Notes: generated from the letters alone by a model not told the origin. Counted from the stretch's first letter, positions 1-13,400 are shown. The stretch is DNA of 64,000 nt from Microcebus murinus (GCF_040939455.1 NC_134104.1:144496501-144560500), one strand, 5' to 3'. A program made the numbers and translations.

Positions 1-620
1 AGGAAAAGGCACACCCACTTCTTGGTATACTCTAGCCCAGAACCGGCCTGCGTCCCTTCCACTTACTTTCCATTGGTGAGAATGAGTCATGTAGCCACAG
101 TTGGCTTCAGAGGAGCCTGGGAAGTGTGGTCCCAACTGGGCGGACACCTCTGTGATTACTGCAGGTGAGATGGGGTGGAGATGGAGGCGGGTTACTGGGG
201 AGATGGGGAGCAGGTGAAATCGGCAGGACTTGGTAATTGAGTGTGTGTGGGGTGACGAAGGGACATCAGGAGTCCAGGGACCCCTCAGCTTTCAAGTTTG
301 GAGAACTGGATGGATGGTGGTGCCCATCAAGGCAGTGGAGTTGACAGGAGATGCTGGGAGGGAAGGTCCTGCCTGTCACCTGCCCAGCATGGGGTGAGTG
401 CTGTAGTAGTGTTATGTGAGTGCAAGAATGAGTAGAAACAAATGGTAGTGAATGAACTTGAGCCCCTTCTGCCAATCTCATGGAGATATAGTTGGGAAAA
501 ACTTTGGTAGTTGTAATCCATAGCCCAAAACCGTAGCACCTGATGAAATTGGACCGATCAGTTTGCAAGTATAAAGCTAGTAATGAGAATAGTCGGGGCT
601 GGGGGCGGGGGAGAACATAA
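1..620. other. Intronic sequence, no clear feature
   Basis: Unique-looking intron. The stretch around 290-350, with 'ggatggatggtggtgccca', resembles the inner part of antisense L2 copies, but too weakly to delimit. Confidence 0.4.
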
Positions 621-621
621 T

Positions 622-1320
622 CAATTGTTTTAGCTCAGGCTGCCATAATCAAACACAGCCATCCCTTGGCATCTGTGAGGGATTGGTTCTAGGACCCCCT
701 GTGGAGACCTCACTCCACAGATGCTCAAGTCTGTGATATAATATGGCATAGTTTTTGCATATAACCTATATACATCCTCCTGTATACTTTTAAATTAGAT
801 TATTTAGAATACCTAATATGATATAAATGCTGTATAAAAAGTTTTTACACTGTATTGTTTTTCTGTATTATTCTTATTGTTGTATTGTTATTTTTTTTAT
901 CAGTTTTTTTCCTGAATATTTTTTTGATCTACAGTTGGTTGAATCCACCGACGTGGAACCCACAGATACAGAGGGCTGTCTATACCATAAATTGGGTGGG
1001 TTACACAACTGAAATTTATTTCTTCCCAGTTCTGGACACTGGAAGTCCAAGATCAAGGTGCCAGCACGGTTGGTTCTGTGCTGTGAAAAGGTGAGGGCTA
1101 CCTTTTCTCTGTGTCCTCACGTGGCAGAGAGAGAGAGCAAGCTGTCTGGTGTCTCTTCTCATAAAGGCAGTAATCCTCCCCCATCACGAGGGTCCCACCA
1201 TCATGATCTCATCTAAACATAATTATCGCCTAAAAGGCCCATCTCCAAATACCATCACAATGGGGCTTAGGGCTTCAACATAGGAATTTGGGGGTGGGGT
1301 ACAATTCAGTCCCTAGCACT
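622..1320 (-). mobile_element. MLT1A-type LTR (ERVL-MaLR), antisense, split by a MER2
   Basis: It begins 'ttgttttagctcaggctgcc' and, after the MER2, continues with 'ggtgggttacacaactgaaa', 'ctggaagtccaagatcaagg', 'ccaaataccatcacaatggg' and 'ggcttcaacataggaattt'. This is the reverse complement of the MLT1A LTR consensus as I know it. It is non-coding and runs opposite to ITGA9. Confidence 0.8.
656..980 (+). mobile_element. MER2-like non-autonomous DNA transposon (Tigger/pogo group) inside the MLT1
   Basis: The left end reads 'cagccatcccttggcatctg' and the right end 'acagatacagagggctgtc', imperfect inverted ends. Internal text such as 'gcatataacctatatacatc' and 'gttggttgaatccaccgac' matches the MER2-type consensus. 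It lies within the MLT1, so it inserted later. The subfamily name is from memory. Confidence 0.75.
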
Positions 1321-2160
1321 GAGGAATGGATGACTCCCCAGGCACAAGCCTCTTCAGTGTTCTATCTGTCTGAGCTGGCGAGAGGGTGAAGACAAGCAGA
1401 CTGGTGTCCTGGACTATCTGCCAGTGAGGAGGATGCCTGCTGTCCTTGTGCCGCCACAATGTCCTCTGCTCTCCTTGTCCTCAGCCTTGTTGCTTTAGGA
1501 TGTGACGCCGAGAAGGGCTGGGAGCTGACATCATTCAGGCATCGGTCCAGAGGCAAGCAGGCTGCCTCCTGCTCTCCTCACCAGAGGGGAAAGTTAGCTT
1601 GACTTGTCTCTTGGCTGTCCTGGGCTGCAGCCACAGGTCATTTTGCCACTGGGCTCATCCAGGCTGCTGCTGCTACACGTGGGGCCAAGGGTGACGAGGG
1701 TGCTAGAAGCCTAGGATTGGAGCCCCAGGGGCCATCTGAGCTGTGGGTCAGCACCAGGTCACTGGAGCAGGGAATTGGGAGGCTTCGCACGTGGGGGTTG
1801 AGAGAGGGGCCTGGCCCCACTGCTGCTGAGAGGTCGGGCTGGCAGCCTTCACAGATGTGCCTTTGCACCAGGGACAGGAGGAGCTGGGGAGGGGACACAC
1901 GTCCCTGTCTGGGGGGGACCTGGGCAGAGTGGGGGGCAGTCATGGCTCACTTCCTAGCTGACATCTCCCCTTGCTCTCAGCAAACCCCTTTACCTCTTCT
2001 TTCTTCTGTTAAAGCATAAGGAGAATATTCAGCAGTGGAGACCGATATCCGACAGTGAGGAGCAGATATGATTTTTTAGACTAAGGGGGTCACTGTTAAA
2101 GACGTGTTTTTTTTTTATTGTTGTTGTTTTTTAACTTCTGAATAAAGCACAGAGTGAAGT
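1321..2160. other. Intronic sequence, no recognised element
   Basis: Moderately GC-rich intron. Short overlapping open frames occur on both strands but none resembles a known protein. A T-run lies at about 2108-2117. Confidence 0.45.
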
Positions 2161-2164
2161 TTTG

Positions 2165-2400
2165 AAAGGTGGCATAGCAGAGGTAAAGGCACAGACCTGG
2201 GAGCCAGATGGCCAGGGTTTGAATCTAACCTCCACCACTTACAACCTTGGACAGGCCACCAAGTAACTGCTCGGTGCCTCGGTTTTCCCACCTGGAAATG
2301 GTGATAACAGTACCCACCTCCTAAGGTCACTGTGAGGACTAAGGGAGTTAATATTTATAGAGTGCTTAGAATAGGCCTGGCACGTAACACACGCCATGAA
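2165..2400 (+). repeat. MIR SINE, nearly full length
   Basis: It contains the ordered MIR landmarks 'ggtggcatagcagaggtaaa', 'gacctgggagccagatggcc', 'gtgcctcggttttcccacct' and 'gtgaggactaagggagttaa', ending 'aggcctggcacgtaac'. Confidence 0.85.
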
Positions 2401-2410
2401 GTGGGTATTG

Positions 2411-2590
2411 AATTTTTTTTTTTTAAGACTGGGTCTTGTTATGTTGCTCAGGCTGGAGTGCAGTGACTGTTCAAAGGCAAGATTATAGCCCACTGCAGCC
2501 TCAAACTCCTGGGCTCAAGCGATCCTTCCGCTTCAGCCTCCTGAGTAGGTGGGACGACAGGCATGCACCGCTGTGCTCGGCTGAATCTGT
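2411..2590 (-). repeat. FLAM/Alu left-monomer-like SINE, antisense
   Basis: A poly-T head (2411-2424) is followed by 'aagactgggtcttgttatgt', 'ggctggagtgcagtgactg' and 'cctcaaactcctgggctcaa', and there is only one arm. This is an old monomeric or truncated Alu. Confidence 0.8.
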
Positions 2591-2899
2591 AAAAATTAAG
2601 CTTAGTCAAAGAGTGCATATAAACCCAAGCGATGCTGATTCCTAGTTCTCCCCAGTGTTCTTCCCCAAGAATCTCATAGTCGCTTCTCGGAGAAGATCTG
2701 CTGCCTTGTCTGCGTATCCTGCAGCCGCTGTGAAGTCAGAAGGGCCACCAGCTCTGGGACTGTTTTGAGACCCTGTGCAAGGGAGCGTGCTGCTGCTGGA
2801 GAAATGGACAGGCATAAACGACAGCTTGCAGGTGCCACGCTTAACCTAGAATTCAATTTCCTTTAATCCTAAGACAAAATAAAACCCCAGACCCTGAGG

Positions 2900-2975
2900 G
2901 TTGGTGATGCTATGTCCATATTACAGATCAGGAAACCGAGCTTCAGAGTAAGTTTAGTTAAGTTGGGCCAGGACA
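2900..2975 (-). repeat. MIR fragment, antisense
   Basis: 'tattacagatcaggaaaccg' followed by 'agcttcagagtaagtttagt' matches the reverse of the MIR core. It is short. Confidence 0.5.
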
Positions 2976-3072
2976 CAAACTTCTGTGAGGCCCTGATCTT
3001 TCCAGAATGCCAGGCCCCTCCTCTCCATGCAAATGCTGCTGTTTCAGTTGCCATTTGAGCATGTGTTATCAT

Positions 3073-3790
<718 letters not shown>

Positions 3791-4965
3791 TAAATGCTGG
3801 AATAAGATTGCAAAGTGAGATTTAAAACTAGTTGAAGTCCTGTAGGGTAATACAACTAAAACCTCTGGGGATAACTTTCCACCAGACAGAAACCATATTT
3901 ATGGCTGATCAGTGTGCTAAAAATGAGCATCTCACTTTCAATTGTTTGGACCCCTGCTTAAGAGCAAATAGTAAGAACAAGAATACTTCCCTCTAGAGAA
4001 TCACATGGCCCTTAGGCTGTCTTGTCAAACAGTGTTGTAGGATGACATTGAAAGGGCACCAATAATATGTTTACCTTATTTCAAATTTGGAAGATTTTTG
4101 ATGTCAGAAGAGCAGCAGCAGTATCCTGGTTGAGAAAAAGCCAGGTTGGAATAGGGAGGCAACCCGGTCTCCAAATGTATCTGGGAGGAACTGGGAGCCT
4201 CTGAGGCTCGAGGTTTGGGTGGTGGAGGGACAGCAGACTCGAGAGGTCCCCAGGCTGCACAGGAGCATGGGCTCGTCCACCCCAGGGCATTCAGTAGCCC
4301 TCCTGTGGCCAGCTCCTCCATCAGGCCAGACAGTATTCTGTGGCTGGGCCCAGTGGCTGGGCCAGGAGAGAAGAAAACACAGTGGGAAAAGGCCATACAA
4401 GCAAGAAGTGAGGATGGCAGGGAATTCTGGTGGCCGGGGACCAGATTGGAATCTGAAAATTGTGTAGAAAAAGCAACCAAAATTGAAAGCAAACAAGACT
4501 CTGAGGGAGAAACTTGTTCTCCCTGTCCAAAGTGCACACTTCAGAAAATGCCAGAAAAGCATAAACACTGCAAAACAAATTCAGCTACTTAATCTCTTTA
4601 TTTTACTAATCAGAGGTGGCACTGGGATGCTGGTGACTGTGGAGGTTGACTCAGACCCGCTCAACCTCACTTGGCTTCTCCTCTGTGTTGTGAAGTTTGC
4701 TTCTCCATTCTTTGCCTTTCCTGGCTTGGTGTGTTTGTGTCAGCAGGATGGCCATGTGCACATGAAGAAAGCTTTGGGGGCAGTTTCCTGCCACCCAGTT
4801 TTTAAGAGTGTTCTCCCCTGTGAGTGGCAGTGGAAGATGATTCAGCCCTCAGCCAAGACAGCTGGCCGTGTACGCTTATCTGCCTCTGTGCCTGGGCCCT
4901 AGAGGCGATCAGAATTCCCACCCTGGCAGGAAATTCTGCTTCCTGGTTGCAGATGGTTTCCCTCT
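3791..4965. other. Intronic sequence, no recognised element
   Basis: Open frames of up to about 150 codons occur on both strands between 4076 and 4600. They overlap each other and resemble no known protein. No splice-supported exon was found. Confidence 0.45.
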
Positions 4966-4969
4966 TCCG

Positions 4970-5080
4970 TTCATTCATTGATTCCTCGGGTCATTCAGCA
5001 GCATTTCTAGAGCACCCAGCATGGGCCAGCCTTGTGCAAGGTGATGAGGGAAAGCCAGCGTGGTCCTTTCCCTTCTGAAA
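4970..5080 (-). repeat. L2 LINE 3' end fragment, antisense
   Basis: 'cgttcattcattgattcctc', 'tagagcacccagcatgggcc' and 'agccttgtgcaaggtgatga' form the reversed L2 3' end. Confidence 0.65.
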
Positions 5081-5084
5081 GTTC

Positions 5085-6600
5085 CACTAAAAATCAAATA
5101 ACTCTGTGAATGAATACATGTCACCTTGCTGTTGTGACACCTGCCATGATGAAACACATTGCGGTGAAGGTGTAACTGGATGTTCATGTATGGCATTCTC
5201 CTGTTGGTGTCCCCTGAGCCCCAAGAGATGGCAAGTCTTTCTGCAAACTGAGCTGAGATGCTTGACCACCTGTTAGGACTTGTTGAGAGCAAGGCTACAA
5301 CTCGGGACGTTCAGTTTCTTATTAACATCGAGGGCACAGATGAACTGACATTAGAGAGGCTGAGGAAGTGTGACATTAGAGGAGTTTTTGGAGAAGGCTG
5401 ATAGGGTGGTATGGTGCTTTCAGACCTTAGCCCTCGGAGAAGGGGCTATGTCTCTTGAAGCCAAGAGAAAGGAGGAGGCCACTCAGAGAGCTTGCCTGAG
5501 TCTCTTCCAGAACCTTGGGGCATAAAGGTTCGTGTCTATGTGAAGTTTAAAGGGGACTTAGTGGAGCCTTGAGAATGTCCTGCCGTCCAAGAGGAGGATG
5601 TGTGAGCATGTACATCACAGGGAGAAAGCTGGCTGGAAGCCATTTAAATGGCATAGTAGCTTTGGTAACCTTGGAGAAGGACAATGGGACCATACTCCAA
5701 ACCCAAGGGCTCTGGGCCCAGCCAGAAGAGAGCTTGTCCCCTCTCAGGAGGTGCAGGGGAGGATCCCAATCCTACGGAACCTCCGAGAAGCCCTCAAATG
5801 TGCCTGGAAAAAAGTTGACCTAGAACACTTGCACAAGGTCAGCGTGCAATGCCACCAACTCATAGGAGTGTCCAGAGAGAGAGAGAGAGAGAGAATGAGA
5901 GCTTCAAACATCTGCCATGGTCAGAGTAAACCAACACCTGATGGTACTTGTTCCAGCCAGGTGTGGCTTCCTATCCCCTCTCTTCCCCCTAAAAGGTGTC
6001 CTAAACAGTTGTTGGGGAAAGGGGGATAAGAGAGAAGGCAATTGCAGCTTTTCTGTCCCCTGCTCCCCACCTCATAGCAGCCTTCAAAGCCTTAGATAGG
6101 TCCAAGCTGGAGAATGCAAGAAAGTTTAATTTTAAATGGAATTTGGAGTTTTTCACTATCACACAGGATTGGTCATTTTAGCACTGAGATTATTCTGGAG
6201 ATTAAAGTGACTGGAAGATTTTCATGATCTAAGGGTTATCCAAGAGACAAAGGGAACTGCCCAGGGTTTTATCCGAGGGATCAGGGAGAAAGGGCCAACG
6301 CAGTATCCAAGGGTTTAGGCAATGCGGGAGGTGCAGTCAGTATTGCGTTTCAGCAAGACCATTCTGGCTGCAGGATAGGAAACAGGTGTGCAAAGGTAAG
6401 TGTGGATGCAGGGAGAACAGGTGGGAAGTCTGCAGGGCACACTGAAGTGTGACTCCTGCAGTCTCCCCTTCTCTATTGTGCATGGAAATCAGAGTCTGAT
6501 TTAGCCCCCTCTCTCCCACCCAGGCCCTGCCATGTGTAGGTACTCAATAAATGACTGGGAAATAAACATTTCATAAATAAGGCATATTGAGAAAAACGAA
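5085..6600. other. Intronic sequence with a GA microsatellite
   Basis: Mostly unassigned. A (GA)n run lies at 5873-5894. A short sense L2-tail-like piece, 'catgtgtaggtactcaataa', ends near 6556. Confidence 0.45.
5873..5894. repeat. (GA)n microsatellite
   Basis: An uninterrupted GA dinucleotide run of about 11 units. Confidence 0.95.
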
Positions 6601-6604
6601 CATT

Positions 6605-6905
6605 GGAGTTTGTTTCAGTTATCTATTACAACAAAAATGCTGCAGAACAAATACGCTAAAAACATAGTGGCACATAATAGTAAGCATATTAGTCATGCAC
6701 TGGGATTAGCAGCGGCTTGGCTAGATGGCACTTCTGCTTTTGGCAGGGCTTGTTCACGTAGCTGAGGGTCAGCTGGCCATTGGTTATCCAGATGGCCCTT
6801 GGCTGGGGTGACTGGGGCAGCTCAGCTCTGCTCCACACATAGCTCATCCTCCAATAGGCTGGCCTGGGCGTGTTCTCATGGAGATGAAGGAAGCACAAGA
6901 AAGCA
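6605..6905 (-). repeat. Dispersed LTR-like repeat 'family A', copy 1
   Basis: 'tttcagttatctattacaac', then 'aaaaacatagtggcacataa' and 'aataggctggcctgggcgtg'. It has the same order of landmarks as the copies at 8.1, 21.5, 50.3/52.9, 59.4 and 63.8 kb. I believe it is a MaLR/ERVL-type LTR read antisense, but the subfamily is unassigned. Confidence 0.55.
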
Positions 6906-6949
6906 GCATTGGGGCCACTGATGTAATTATTCTAACACAGAGATAGACA

Positions 6950-7105
6950 TAGATGTTAATGCCACCTGGGATATTCCCTAATCATATGACCCTCAGTGAG
7001 TTATTTTACACTTTGTGGCTTAATCTCTTTCTCTATAAAATGGAGCTAAGGAAATTTATCTTACTGGGCAGTAAGGATTAAATAATAGCAATAACATCTC
7101 GTTCC
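6950..7105 (+). repeat. MIR SINE fragment
   Basis: 'tgaccctcagtgagttattt', 'ctttctctataaaatggagc' and 'agtaaggattaaataatagc' match the MIR core and 3' part. Confidence 0.75.
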
Positions 7106-7129
7106 CACTCTACCATCCTGGGGAGGTAA

Positions 7130-7560
7130 ATAATTCTGCCTGTGGCAGAGGTATAGAAATAAGAAATATTATTAAAAGATGAAAAAGAGCTCACATGGAG
7201 GGAAGGAGATTCTAGGCAGAAGAAATAGCAGGCACAAAGGCATGGAGGTAGGACAGCACAGAGGCTCTGTGAATGAAGAGGTGGAAGAGCATGTGGAAAG
7301 GTGGGCCGAAATCTCTGTGTTCTAGGAGGTGGTGCCAGGAAGCTGGTAGTGGGGAGCCATGGAAGATTCTACAGGAAGGGAGTAATTTATTTTATGCAAC
7401 AAACATTTCTTTGGCACCTGCTATGCACAAGATATTCTTTAAGGATGCTGGAGATATAATGGTGATTAATCACAGTCGAGTGGGAGAGTCAGACAGGGTG
7501 AGCAGAAATATCTCAGCACAGAACAAGATCATAGGAGAGAGGTCAAGACGGGTTGGCCAG
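7130..7560 (-). repeat. Two adjacent antisense L2 fragments
   Basis: 7190-7385 ('ttctaggcagaagaaatagc', 'ggtaggacagcacagagg') matches the inner part of antisense L2. 7386-7560 starts again with the 3' end ('aacaaacatttctttggcac', 'gatgctggagatataatgg'). The order implies two separate pieces. Confidence 0.6.
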
Positions 7561-8099
7561 GAAGAGCTCCATCCCTGAGAGATGCTGCTGCTGCTCTGTG
7601 GGGTTTGCCTTCATCCACAAGCAGAGGGCCTACTCACAGGTCCCAAGTGTGGGAAGGGCCTCTCTGCCTACAAAGCTTTATTTTTCATGACCCAAAGTGG
7701 TTACTACAGGTGGGCTGGGGAAAAAGCAACTGAAGGGAAGAAAGCTTGGAAGTCTCTGTGGGTTCTTCAAAACAGGAGCTCCTCCACTTGAACCCAGGCC
7801 TGGACATCTCTTGGCGAGTGTGTTTGAAGGGATCCCTGGGTTTGTGGGCAGGGCCGCACCAGTGATTAGTTAAGGCCAGTGGGTGGTGTCTTTCCTTTGT
7901 TGCTTTTTATGCAGACATCTGGAAGGAATTTGTCAAGAATTACAATAAAGAATAAAGCGAAGTGAAAGCAAATGTGGTGAGGAGACAGAGTTGAGTTGAG
8001 ACTGAGAAGCCAGCAGGAGTGGCTGCTGCTGAGAACCTCATTCTGGTAGGAAGGATTTAGTTCTTTCCCTGAGCAGCAGAAGTACACATGCATGGCAGA

Positions 8100-8600
8100 G
8101 TGTGTCAGTTAGTGTTTGCTGAGTAACAAACCTCCCCTAAATTTAATGGCTTATAACAGGAGCCATTTATTATTGTACATAAGTCTCCAGGTCAGCTGGG
8201 CGGTTCTGCTGAGCTGGGTGGGACGTGGCTGGTCTTGGCTGGACTCACTCCTGCATTGGAGTTCAGTTTGCAAGATGGTGGGAGGCTGGTGGACTCAGGT
8301 ATCTTGGAGTTAGCTGGGGTGACAAAGGTGACTGAGCCAGTGCCTGTCATCATCCAGGAGGCCAGCCTGGGCCCGTTCACATGGTCAGGCAAGGTTCTGC
8401 GAGTGAGAGTGGAAGCTGGCAAGGCCTTGCGAGGCCCAGGTTCCGGAAGTGGCATGCTGTCATTTCTTGTGCATTTTATTGGCCAACGTAAGTTCAAGGG
8501 ATGGGGAACTGGACTCTGCCTGTTGATAGGAGGAGCCACCACAGCCTATATTTAGCACATACATGTAGGGAGGGGTGGAAAATTGTAGTCATATGCGTGG
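8100..8600 (-). repeat. Dispersed LTR-like repeat 'family A', copy 2
   Basis: 'gttagtgtttgctgagtaac' 'aaacctcccctaaatttaat' begins the copy. 'cacatggtcaggcaaggttc' and 'gcgaggcccaggttccggaa' follow, and it ends past 'tgataggaggagccaccaca'. This is one of the fuller copies in the window. Confidence 0.6.
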
Positions 8601-9139
8601 ACAAAGCCCGAGAGCTTTAGAGTCACGTGGAAGTATCAAGCCGGGATTCGTCACTTCACCACAACCCTCATCCATAAGGTACAAGCACTGATAGGGTCTA
8701 TCTCAAAAGACCATTTTAAAGAATATATAATGCACGTATACCCAACGCATAGTAAATGTTCAGTAAAAAATAACATTATATGTATTTTGCATTTTCCTCG
8801 TAATTGATTTCTGTATCCTCATTTTTTAGTTTGGAAAATGTAGTCTTTGTAGGTTTACTCTTCCCCGAGGCAGTGGGGGAGATTGTCACCTCTGTTGTGA
8901 TATAATGTGACCTCAGGAGTTGAGATTTGAAAGCAAAAAGGAATGCATAGTCATCCACACTGAAAACCTGGGAAAGGGAAATTGGACCAGGAGGGAAAGT
9001 GGGACTCTAATCCTTGCAGGAGACTCTATGAAACGGGCTTTCAGGTCAACAGAGGAGCATTTTATTCTTTCTCATTACTCAGCCTTCCTCAAGATGTCTT
9101 TAACATCCGAACATTATGAGTAGTGTAAGTCTAAAAGTT

Positions 9140-9220
9140 AATTTAGTCCATAAAAATAAGCACTTGTTATATACTAGACTCTGTGCTAGGAGCCAGACAC
9201 AAAGGAATAAGGCATTACAT
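9140..9220 (-). repeat. L2 3' end fragment, antisense
   Basis: 'aataagcacttgttatatac' then 'tagactctgtgctaggagcc' matches the reversed L2 3' end. Confidence 0.5.
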
Positions 9221-9224
9221 CATT

Positions 9225-10875
9225 TACTCTGTATTAAAGGATTTCAGTTTCATTAACTGCTCAGAAAACTCAGAGGACCACCCATTGCCTCTGAAGTCAC
9301 AGATCCTCCAGGGGGATATTCAAGGCCCTGCAGAATATGATCTTGGTTTTCCCTGATGTCCTGATCTCCCTCTGTGTCCTGTTCCTGTGCTGTACACTCA
9401 AGCCAAAGTGGACTCTTCCCTGTGCCCCAAACATGCCCTGTGCTTGTTCATTCTTCCAAGCAGGTCCAGAGCCGGAATGGGCCCCGTGCTGTGGGCTTGG
9501 TGCAGGAGAGCAGCCAGGGGAGCAGGAGGCCTGGGCTGGGTGGGGGATCCTGAGCCGGCATGTGGCTGGGACCTGCAGGGGCTCAGAGTTGAGACATGAC
9601 ACTGTTACCTCCATCTCAAGAGGACTTTACTGATGCTCCCCTTCCCTTCACAACTCGCTGTGGTCTGCCAGCTCTCAGAGCCGGCCTGAAAGTGGTCGTT
9701 GTATAATATGAACTCAGGAGTTGAGATTTGGAAAGCCAGAAGGAACACGTTGCTTCCCTTTTGAAGCTCCATGGGCAGAAAGCTCTCTTCCTCTTCCACC
9801 TACACCCTCCTCTCCCGACCAACAGTGCACCCTTCCTAGGAGTCCCACCCAGACCATATGTGCATGTATGCACACCCACCTTTCTGGGGAACGAGAGGCT
9901 GCATAGCTTGTTCCACCTTCTTCTCCCTTAACCTATAATGAATGGGTACGAACAGTGGAATATAGAAAAATGAGAATACTGGTTTCGTAAATGGCATAAA
10001 GATGTTGACGTTGTCCATGGACACTAGTCATGTGGCTGTGGAAGGGAGACTTTCGTGTGTGGCTTCCCCTGGGGCTCTGGGATCCCTTCTCTTCCCCAAC
10101 ACCTGCCCTTCTGAGACCCACCAGCAACTTTGTGAGATTCTAGACTCCACTCCCTCACACTTCCTAGCCTTATTGGCGGGAAAGGGGGTTTCTTTCTTTC
10201 TGTCATGCCTTTACTTTCCCTTAAAGACTCTTCCTTCTCCCTCTATGACATCTTTGCTGAGCAGAATAGCTCTTAAACCAGACCTTATCTGCTCCATGGA
10301 GGTCTTGGGGTGGGGAGAAGGAAGGCTGCCATGTGAACAGAGACAGAGCAGCTCTCTGAGAAAGAAACCTCTCTCACCCTGCAAAGAACACAGAGGCCAG
10401 GAGGAATAAAGCTAATTAGGCCAGCAGAGGTTCCTTTGTCACCAGTTGAGTGTTGTTCCCAGAAAGCAGTAAGGGAAAATGGAGATGAGGTATAAACATC
10501 AGAATGCACTTTTTAACACTCCATGAACACAAGTCTACTATTGGCAATTCCCTAGAAGCAGCATATTCCCGAGGTACCTTCCTATGATCTCCGGAAGCAA
10601 CTTACATTTAGGAACTTTCCTAAGAATTCCAGGTAGAATATTGGTAACTTCCAGACACCATGGCTTCTGCTAACCATCAACATAAACAATATTAGGCTTT
10701 ATTTGTGATATTAAGCAAACTTGAACTCTATCAGCATAGACTTTAACAAGATTCTAACATATGACCACCTGTATTTCTTCCTTTAATCAGAATCTTAAAG
10801 TAAAAATTGGTTTTATTTTTCTAAAAGTGGAAAATTATCCCCCAAACACTGATCTAAAACAAAACAAAAACCTTT
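9225..10875. other. Intronic sequence, no recognised element
   Basis: GC-richer to about 10.4 kb, then AT-rich. Opposed open frames of about 100-135 codons overlap one another and show no known domain. Confidence 0.45.
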
Positions 10876-10879
10876 TTCC

Positions 10880-10995
10880 TTATTTAACCAACATTAATTG
10901 TAGACTTCTTATGAGCCAGTCACTGTTTCAGGAATTGGAGATACAAAACTGAATGGAATGGTGAGGTCCCTGCCCATTGCATTGGAATAATAGAG
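10880..10995 (-). repeat. L2 3' end fragment, antisense
   Basis: 'ttatttaaccaacattaatt', 'tatgagccagtcactgtttc' and 'ggtgaggtccctgcccattg' match the reversed L2 3' end. Confidence 0.6.
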
Positions 10996-11039
10996 GCATA
11001 TATACCATACAGCTAAAATACAGGTAGCAAATTCTGGGG

Positions 11040-12700
11040 ACTGAAGTAAATTTCCTTAATTTAATAAAGTGTATCAACCAGAAGCCCACAGCGAGCATCA
11101 TACATAATGGCGAAATATGGAAATAATTTGCAGCATGGTAGAAACTACAGGCAAGAATGCTTGCTATCATTGCTATTGTCTACTGGAACTTCTTGCCAGT
11201 GTAATAAAGCGAGAAATACAAATTAGGTATAAATAGTGCAAAGTGAAAGACAACACAGTTAACATTTACAGATAATTCTATCTACTTAAAAAATCAGAAA
11301 TTTTGGTTAGATTAATAGGAGATTGGAGCAAGTTAACTGGATCCAAACATAAAAGTCAATAGCTTTCCTGTATGCCAGTACTTAGTGAGAAAATTTAACT
11401 TAAAAAAAATTCACAGTTCTCAATAGCAACAAATGTAAAATATCTAAGGTTCAAGAAATATGTAGGGCCCATATATGGAAAACGATACAATTTTATAAAG
11501 GACTTAAAATATTTGACTGAATAAAGAGATGTACCACATAAATAGATCAGTTGTTCCTAAACACTATTACACTAAGATTTTTTTCATGAAACTTGACAGG
11601 CTGATTCATATATAAAAGGAAATATATAAAAAGAATAATAATTTTTTTAAAAAAAGAAAAAATAGTGGAAGGAGGTATTTAGATATCAAAATGTATTATA
11701 AATTATTAATGAAAACCATATGGAATTGGTACAAAAGCAGACAAACAGATCAGTGAGACAGAATAGAGAGTTCAGAAACAGATATGTATATTTGAAGTTT
11801 TAGTAGATGATAGAGATTATGTTTCATATCTTGGGGAAAAGGCTGAGCTGTTTATTAAATATTAGCATAAATGGGTATCCATTTGAAAAAAATACAATTA
11901 AATCTCTACTTCATGCTGTTCACTAAAATAAAGTCCACATGGATTTAAGAGTTAAGTATAAAAAGCAGGACTGCAGAATTATAAGAAAGATTACTGATTA
12001 TTTTGGTGTAGAGGAGGTCATCTTAAACAAGATACAAGATGTCAGTACTATTAATATAAATAATAGGTTGACACATTTTATTAAAATCCCTTTTTATGAC
12101 AAGAAATGACATCAACAAAGTAAAAATGACTAGTAGGAAAAAAATGACTACTAGAAATTATATGTAATAGGCAAAGGATTCCTAATCAGTATATAAAAAG
12201 AATTTTTGGAAACAATAAAAAAGCCATATGCTGCCAGTAAGAAACAAATAGAAAGAGGCAATTTATAGTGTAGGAAATACAATAGCCCAAGAAACAAAAA
12301 TGATTTATTCTCACTTGTAATTAAGAAAGCACAAAACGACAAAATAGCATCTTCACCCATCATATCAGGAAAAATTTTAAAAGATTAACAGTATCAAATG
12401 TTGGTGAAAATAGGGAAATAGTTATTTGCGTTTACTAGTGGGAGTGTAATTTGACTTCCATCAACTGCTTTAATTGTTCATATCCTTCAACCCAGCAATT
12501 CCACTTTTTGATATTTTCTCTATAGAAATATTTCCACAGTGTTATTTTATAGTGGTAGAAAAATTGAAGCCAACTAAATGTTCACAAATAGGGAGATTGT
12601 CAGATGAACTATTATGGAGTAATATGTGGAATATAACATGCAACAGGTAAAAAGAATGAGGCAGACCTTTTGGTACCAATGTAGCAAGCTCTAGAGACCC
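11040..12700 (+). mobile_element. Old L1 LINE, 3' half, sense orientation, decayed
   Basis: 'agcccacagcgagcatcata' with 'cataatggcgaaatatggaa', then 'agttaactggatccaaacat' and 'ctttcctgtatgccagtac', follows the L1 ORF2 reverse-transcriptase order. 'accatatggaattggtacaa' and 'caacccagcaattccacttt' follow the C-terminal order. Stops and frameshifts are dense and no ORF survives. It lies on the same strand as ITGA9. Confidence 0.8.
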
Positions 12701-12912
12701 TACTTTGAGGATGACAAAAGCAACATGGTGGCTATTGCGAAGTGCACAGCTCACAGCTGAGATCCTTCTCCAAGAATGAAGGATGCCTTCCTCCAGCTGG
12801 GGCCTTCAGCTGTCATCTCCCTTTGTTCCTTGCCATCAGCCAACCTTGTCCAAGGTCACACCCCTACCTGGAGCAGCCTGCATCCAATGGCAGATCCTAG
12901 TTTTTTGCTTCT

Positions 12913-13081
12913 CTTTTCTTTTTCTTTTTTTTTGAGACATGGCCTCACCCTCTCACCCAGGCTGGAGTACAGTGGCTTTGCCATAGCTCACTGCAACCTC
13001 AAACTCCTGGGCTCAAGCGATCCTCCTGTCTCGGCCTCCCAGAGGAGGGAGGATTATAGGCGTGAGGCACCGTGCAGGGCC
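12913..13081 (-). repeat. FLAM/Alu left-monomer-like SINE, antisense
   Basis: A T-rich head, then 'gagacatggcctcaccctct', 'ctcaaactcctgggctcaag' and the end 'ggcaccgtgcagggcc'. Single arm. Confidence 0.8.
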
Positions 13082-13194
13082 TGCTTTTCTTGACTGTTTT
13101 GAAGTGAGGTCAGTTACAGGGAATGGGTTCATGCTGTCATTGTATATAACGGTTTTTCTTTTAACATTCATGTTTTGTATTGCTGAGACCATGC

Positions 13195-13400
13195 TCGATG
13201 CTGATTGTCTTGTGTGCATTATCTCCCTTAATCAAAACCAGTGCTGTGTGGCAAGTGCCACCATTACCGGAATTTTGCAAAGGAGGAAACTGAGGTTTGG
13301 AGAGGATGAGTAAGTTGTCCAAAGCTGTGCAGCTGTTATTTGGCTAGAACTGGGGCAAAGGTCCATGCTATTCCAAAGCTTGTGATTTCAGCTACTACTC
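13195..13400 (-). repeat. MIR SINE, antisense
   Basis: 'ttgcaaaggaggaaactgag' and 'agctgtgcagctgttatttg' are the reversed MIR core. The flanking 'tgtgcattatctcccttaat' also fits. Confidence 0.75.

Noticed and set aside
4076..4592. Several overlapping 120-154 codon frames on both strands
   Set aside because: No consistent frame, domain or splice border; composition effect.
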